Positions 63,129 to 64,000 of a DNA stretch of 64,000 bases are shown here, piece by piece; within the stretch, counting starts at the first letter, position 1, and each line of letters opens with the position of its first letter. Source of the stretch: Methylomonas methanica (GTDB lineage: Bacteria > Pseudomonadota > Gammaproteobacteria > Methylococcales > Methylomonadaceae); the NCBI GenBank assembly GCA_001644045.1, contig LUUF01000050.1, forward strand, positions 276,508 through 340,507. The letters are read 5' to 3'. The position numbers were made by a program, and so were the translations under genes. A model generated the notes under the pieces. The model was not told where the DNA came from, made no database searches, and worked only from the letters and a program-made list of their open reading frames with translations.

Positions 63129-64000
63129 ATGAAAAACGTCTTTGATTTTCGGGACGAACTGATTGCCGATTACAGCGCTTTCTCTCGCAGCTTTACCCGC
63201 ATCGCAGCCACAGACATCATTGAAAAAATCGAAGCTGAATACAAAGACGGTCGCTACTGGCCGGAAGCTCTGATTCAGATCAACCCGAACTACAAGCGGC
63301 AATCGACAGTACAAGAGCTGGCTGGACAAGGCATTTTGCACAAGCAATGTGCTGATATTTTCCAAATTGGCAAGCAAGAGAAAGCCCCGCAGCCACTCCA
63401 TTTATACATCCATCAGCTACAGGCAATCGCCAAAGCGCAGTCGGGCCAAAGCTATATCGTGACTACGGGTACGGGTTCCGGTAAATCTCTGTCGTTTTTC
63501 ATTCCAGTCATAGACAAAATCCTTAAAGAAAAGGCGTTAGACTCAATCGCTCGCACGAGAGCGATCGTCATTTACCCCATGAACGCGCTGGCCAACAGCC
63601 AGCTCGAAGAATTAAATAAATTCCTCGAAGGATACGGATCAACAGAACAACCCTTTACTGTTGCTCGCTATACGGGCCAAGAAAGCAAAACGGAACGCGA
63701 AGCCATTGCCGCGAATCCACCTGATATTTTGCTCACCAACTTTATGATGTTGGAACTGATTCTGACGCGCTTTGAAGATACTGATCGCCGTGTTGTCGAG
63801 CATTGCAAGGGACTCAATTTTTTGATTCTCGATGAACTACATACCTATCGAGGCCGCCAGGGAGCTGATGTTGCATTATTAGTACGTCGATTACGTGAAC
63901 GATTACAAGCAAACCAACTAATCTGCATTGGTACCTCTGCCACGATGTCGAGTACAGGCAGCGTGTCGGATCAGATGCAAACTGATCCCCACCACCAAAA
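63129..64000 (+). CDS. SF2 DEAD/DEAH-box helicase of defence-island type, N-terminal part
   Basis: The frame runs from ATG 63129 off the right edge; 290 residues are visible. Helicase motifs are clear: the Q/I region LYIHQLQAIAKAQ, Walker A VTTGTGSGKSLS, motif Ia IVIYPMNALANSQL, motif Ib NFMMLELILTRF, the DE-box LDELHTYRGRQGADVA and motif III GTSATMSS. This is the pattern of large helicases with a C-terminal DUF1998 found in many antiphage systems (for example Druantia- or DISARM-like). Which one is not decidable from this piece. Confidence 0.82.
   Translation, partial: MKNVFDFRDELIADYSAFSRSFTRIAATDIIEKIEAEYKDGRYWPEALIQINPNYKRQSTVQELAGQGILHKQCADIFQIGKQEKAPQPLHLYIHQLQAIAKAQSGQSYIVTTGTGSGKSLSFFIPVIDKILKEKALDSIARTRAIVIYPMNALANSQLEELNKFLEGYGSTEQPFTVARYTGQESKTEREAIAANPPDILLTNFMMLELILTRFEDTDRRVVEHCKGLNFLILDELHTYRGRQGADVALLVRRLRERLQANQLICIGTSATMSSTGSVSDQMQTDPHHQ

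Larger units (their letters stand above)
57684..64000 (+). mobile_element. Gamma-mobile-trio-like island inserted in greB, left end
   Basis: The left boundary is set by the break in resident greB near 57684. The element carries an overlapping trio of integration genes (57793-62452), a full greB replacement (62457-62939), then cargo beginning with a helicase. It runs off the right edge; the missing 5' part of the resident greB should lie at its far end. The gene order and sizes (about 440, 910 and 200 residues) match the GmtY-GmtZ-GmtX trio. The exact attachment site is not determined here. Confidence 0.75.

Overview
The window reads as chromosomal DNA of a free-living gammaproteobacterium. 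A methanotroph of the Methylomonas/Methylococcales type is my best guess from gene content and style (MsrPQ, CopAB, a GspE-type ATPase, a gamma-mobile-trio-like element), but no methane-oxidation gene lies in the window, so this is inference. No rRNA or tRNA gene and no CRISPR array was seen.

Layout. 1-5.2 kb: the N-terminal part of a giant repeat adhesin and a GspE/PilB-type ATPase. 5.4-14.2 kb: two leftward operons rich in light and oxidative-stress functions. One is TIGR01777 SDR - membrane protein - photolyase - lipocalin - DUF523/DUF1722. The other is SRPBCC - LOV photoreceptor - fatty-acid-hydroxylase-like - msrP - msrQ. 14.2-20.5 kb: a leftward sigma70-family factor - hflK - hflC - ftsH array, divergent from a MerR/B12-binding regulator that keeps all the CarH cobalamin and light-sensing residues. 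20.7-25.1 kb: small housekeeping and unknown genes, including two RRM proteins and a decayed vapB. 25.2-28.2 kb: periplasmic copper resistance (copA, copB and a small secreted protein). 28.5-34.3 kb: accessory genes, namely an AT-rich RlmN/Cfr-family radical SAM enzyme, a dual-specificity-type phosphatase beside a kinase-like protein, an HsdR-N nuclease-like protein and a 2OG-Fe(II) oxygenase.

35.1-45.3 kb is the most unusual region: nine tightly packed rightward genes followed by a pseudo-receiver protein and a sigma54 activator. A near-consensus sigma54 promoter with three copies of a 15-bp palindrome upstream precedes the first gene. The products are a transglutaminase-fold protein, small proteins sharing a DGxLYQ motif, two or three related beta-rich proteins, an OmpA-like protein and a beta-lactamase-fold protein. 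I recognise no described system with this set.

45.5-56.2 kb: a TonB-dependent receptor, an OxlT-type MFS transporter with its small partner, a beta-helix protein, a GIY-YIG-like protein, an MCP with a PilZ tail, a CBS protein, and a lipoprotein carrying seven CxxHC/CxxxHC units. 56.3-57.7 kb: a leftward dtd - GGCT - small membrane protein - greB array in which greB is cut off at its 5' end. From about 57.7 kb to the right edge lies a mobile island: a recombinase trio resembling GmtY-GmtZ-GmtX, directly followed by a complete second greB, then the start of a large SF2 helicase typical of defence islands. The island appears to have inserted into greB while carrying a replacement copy.
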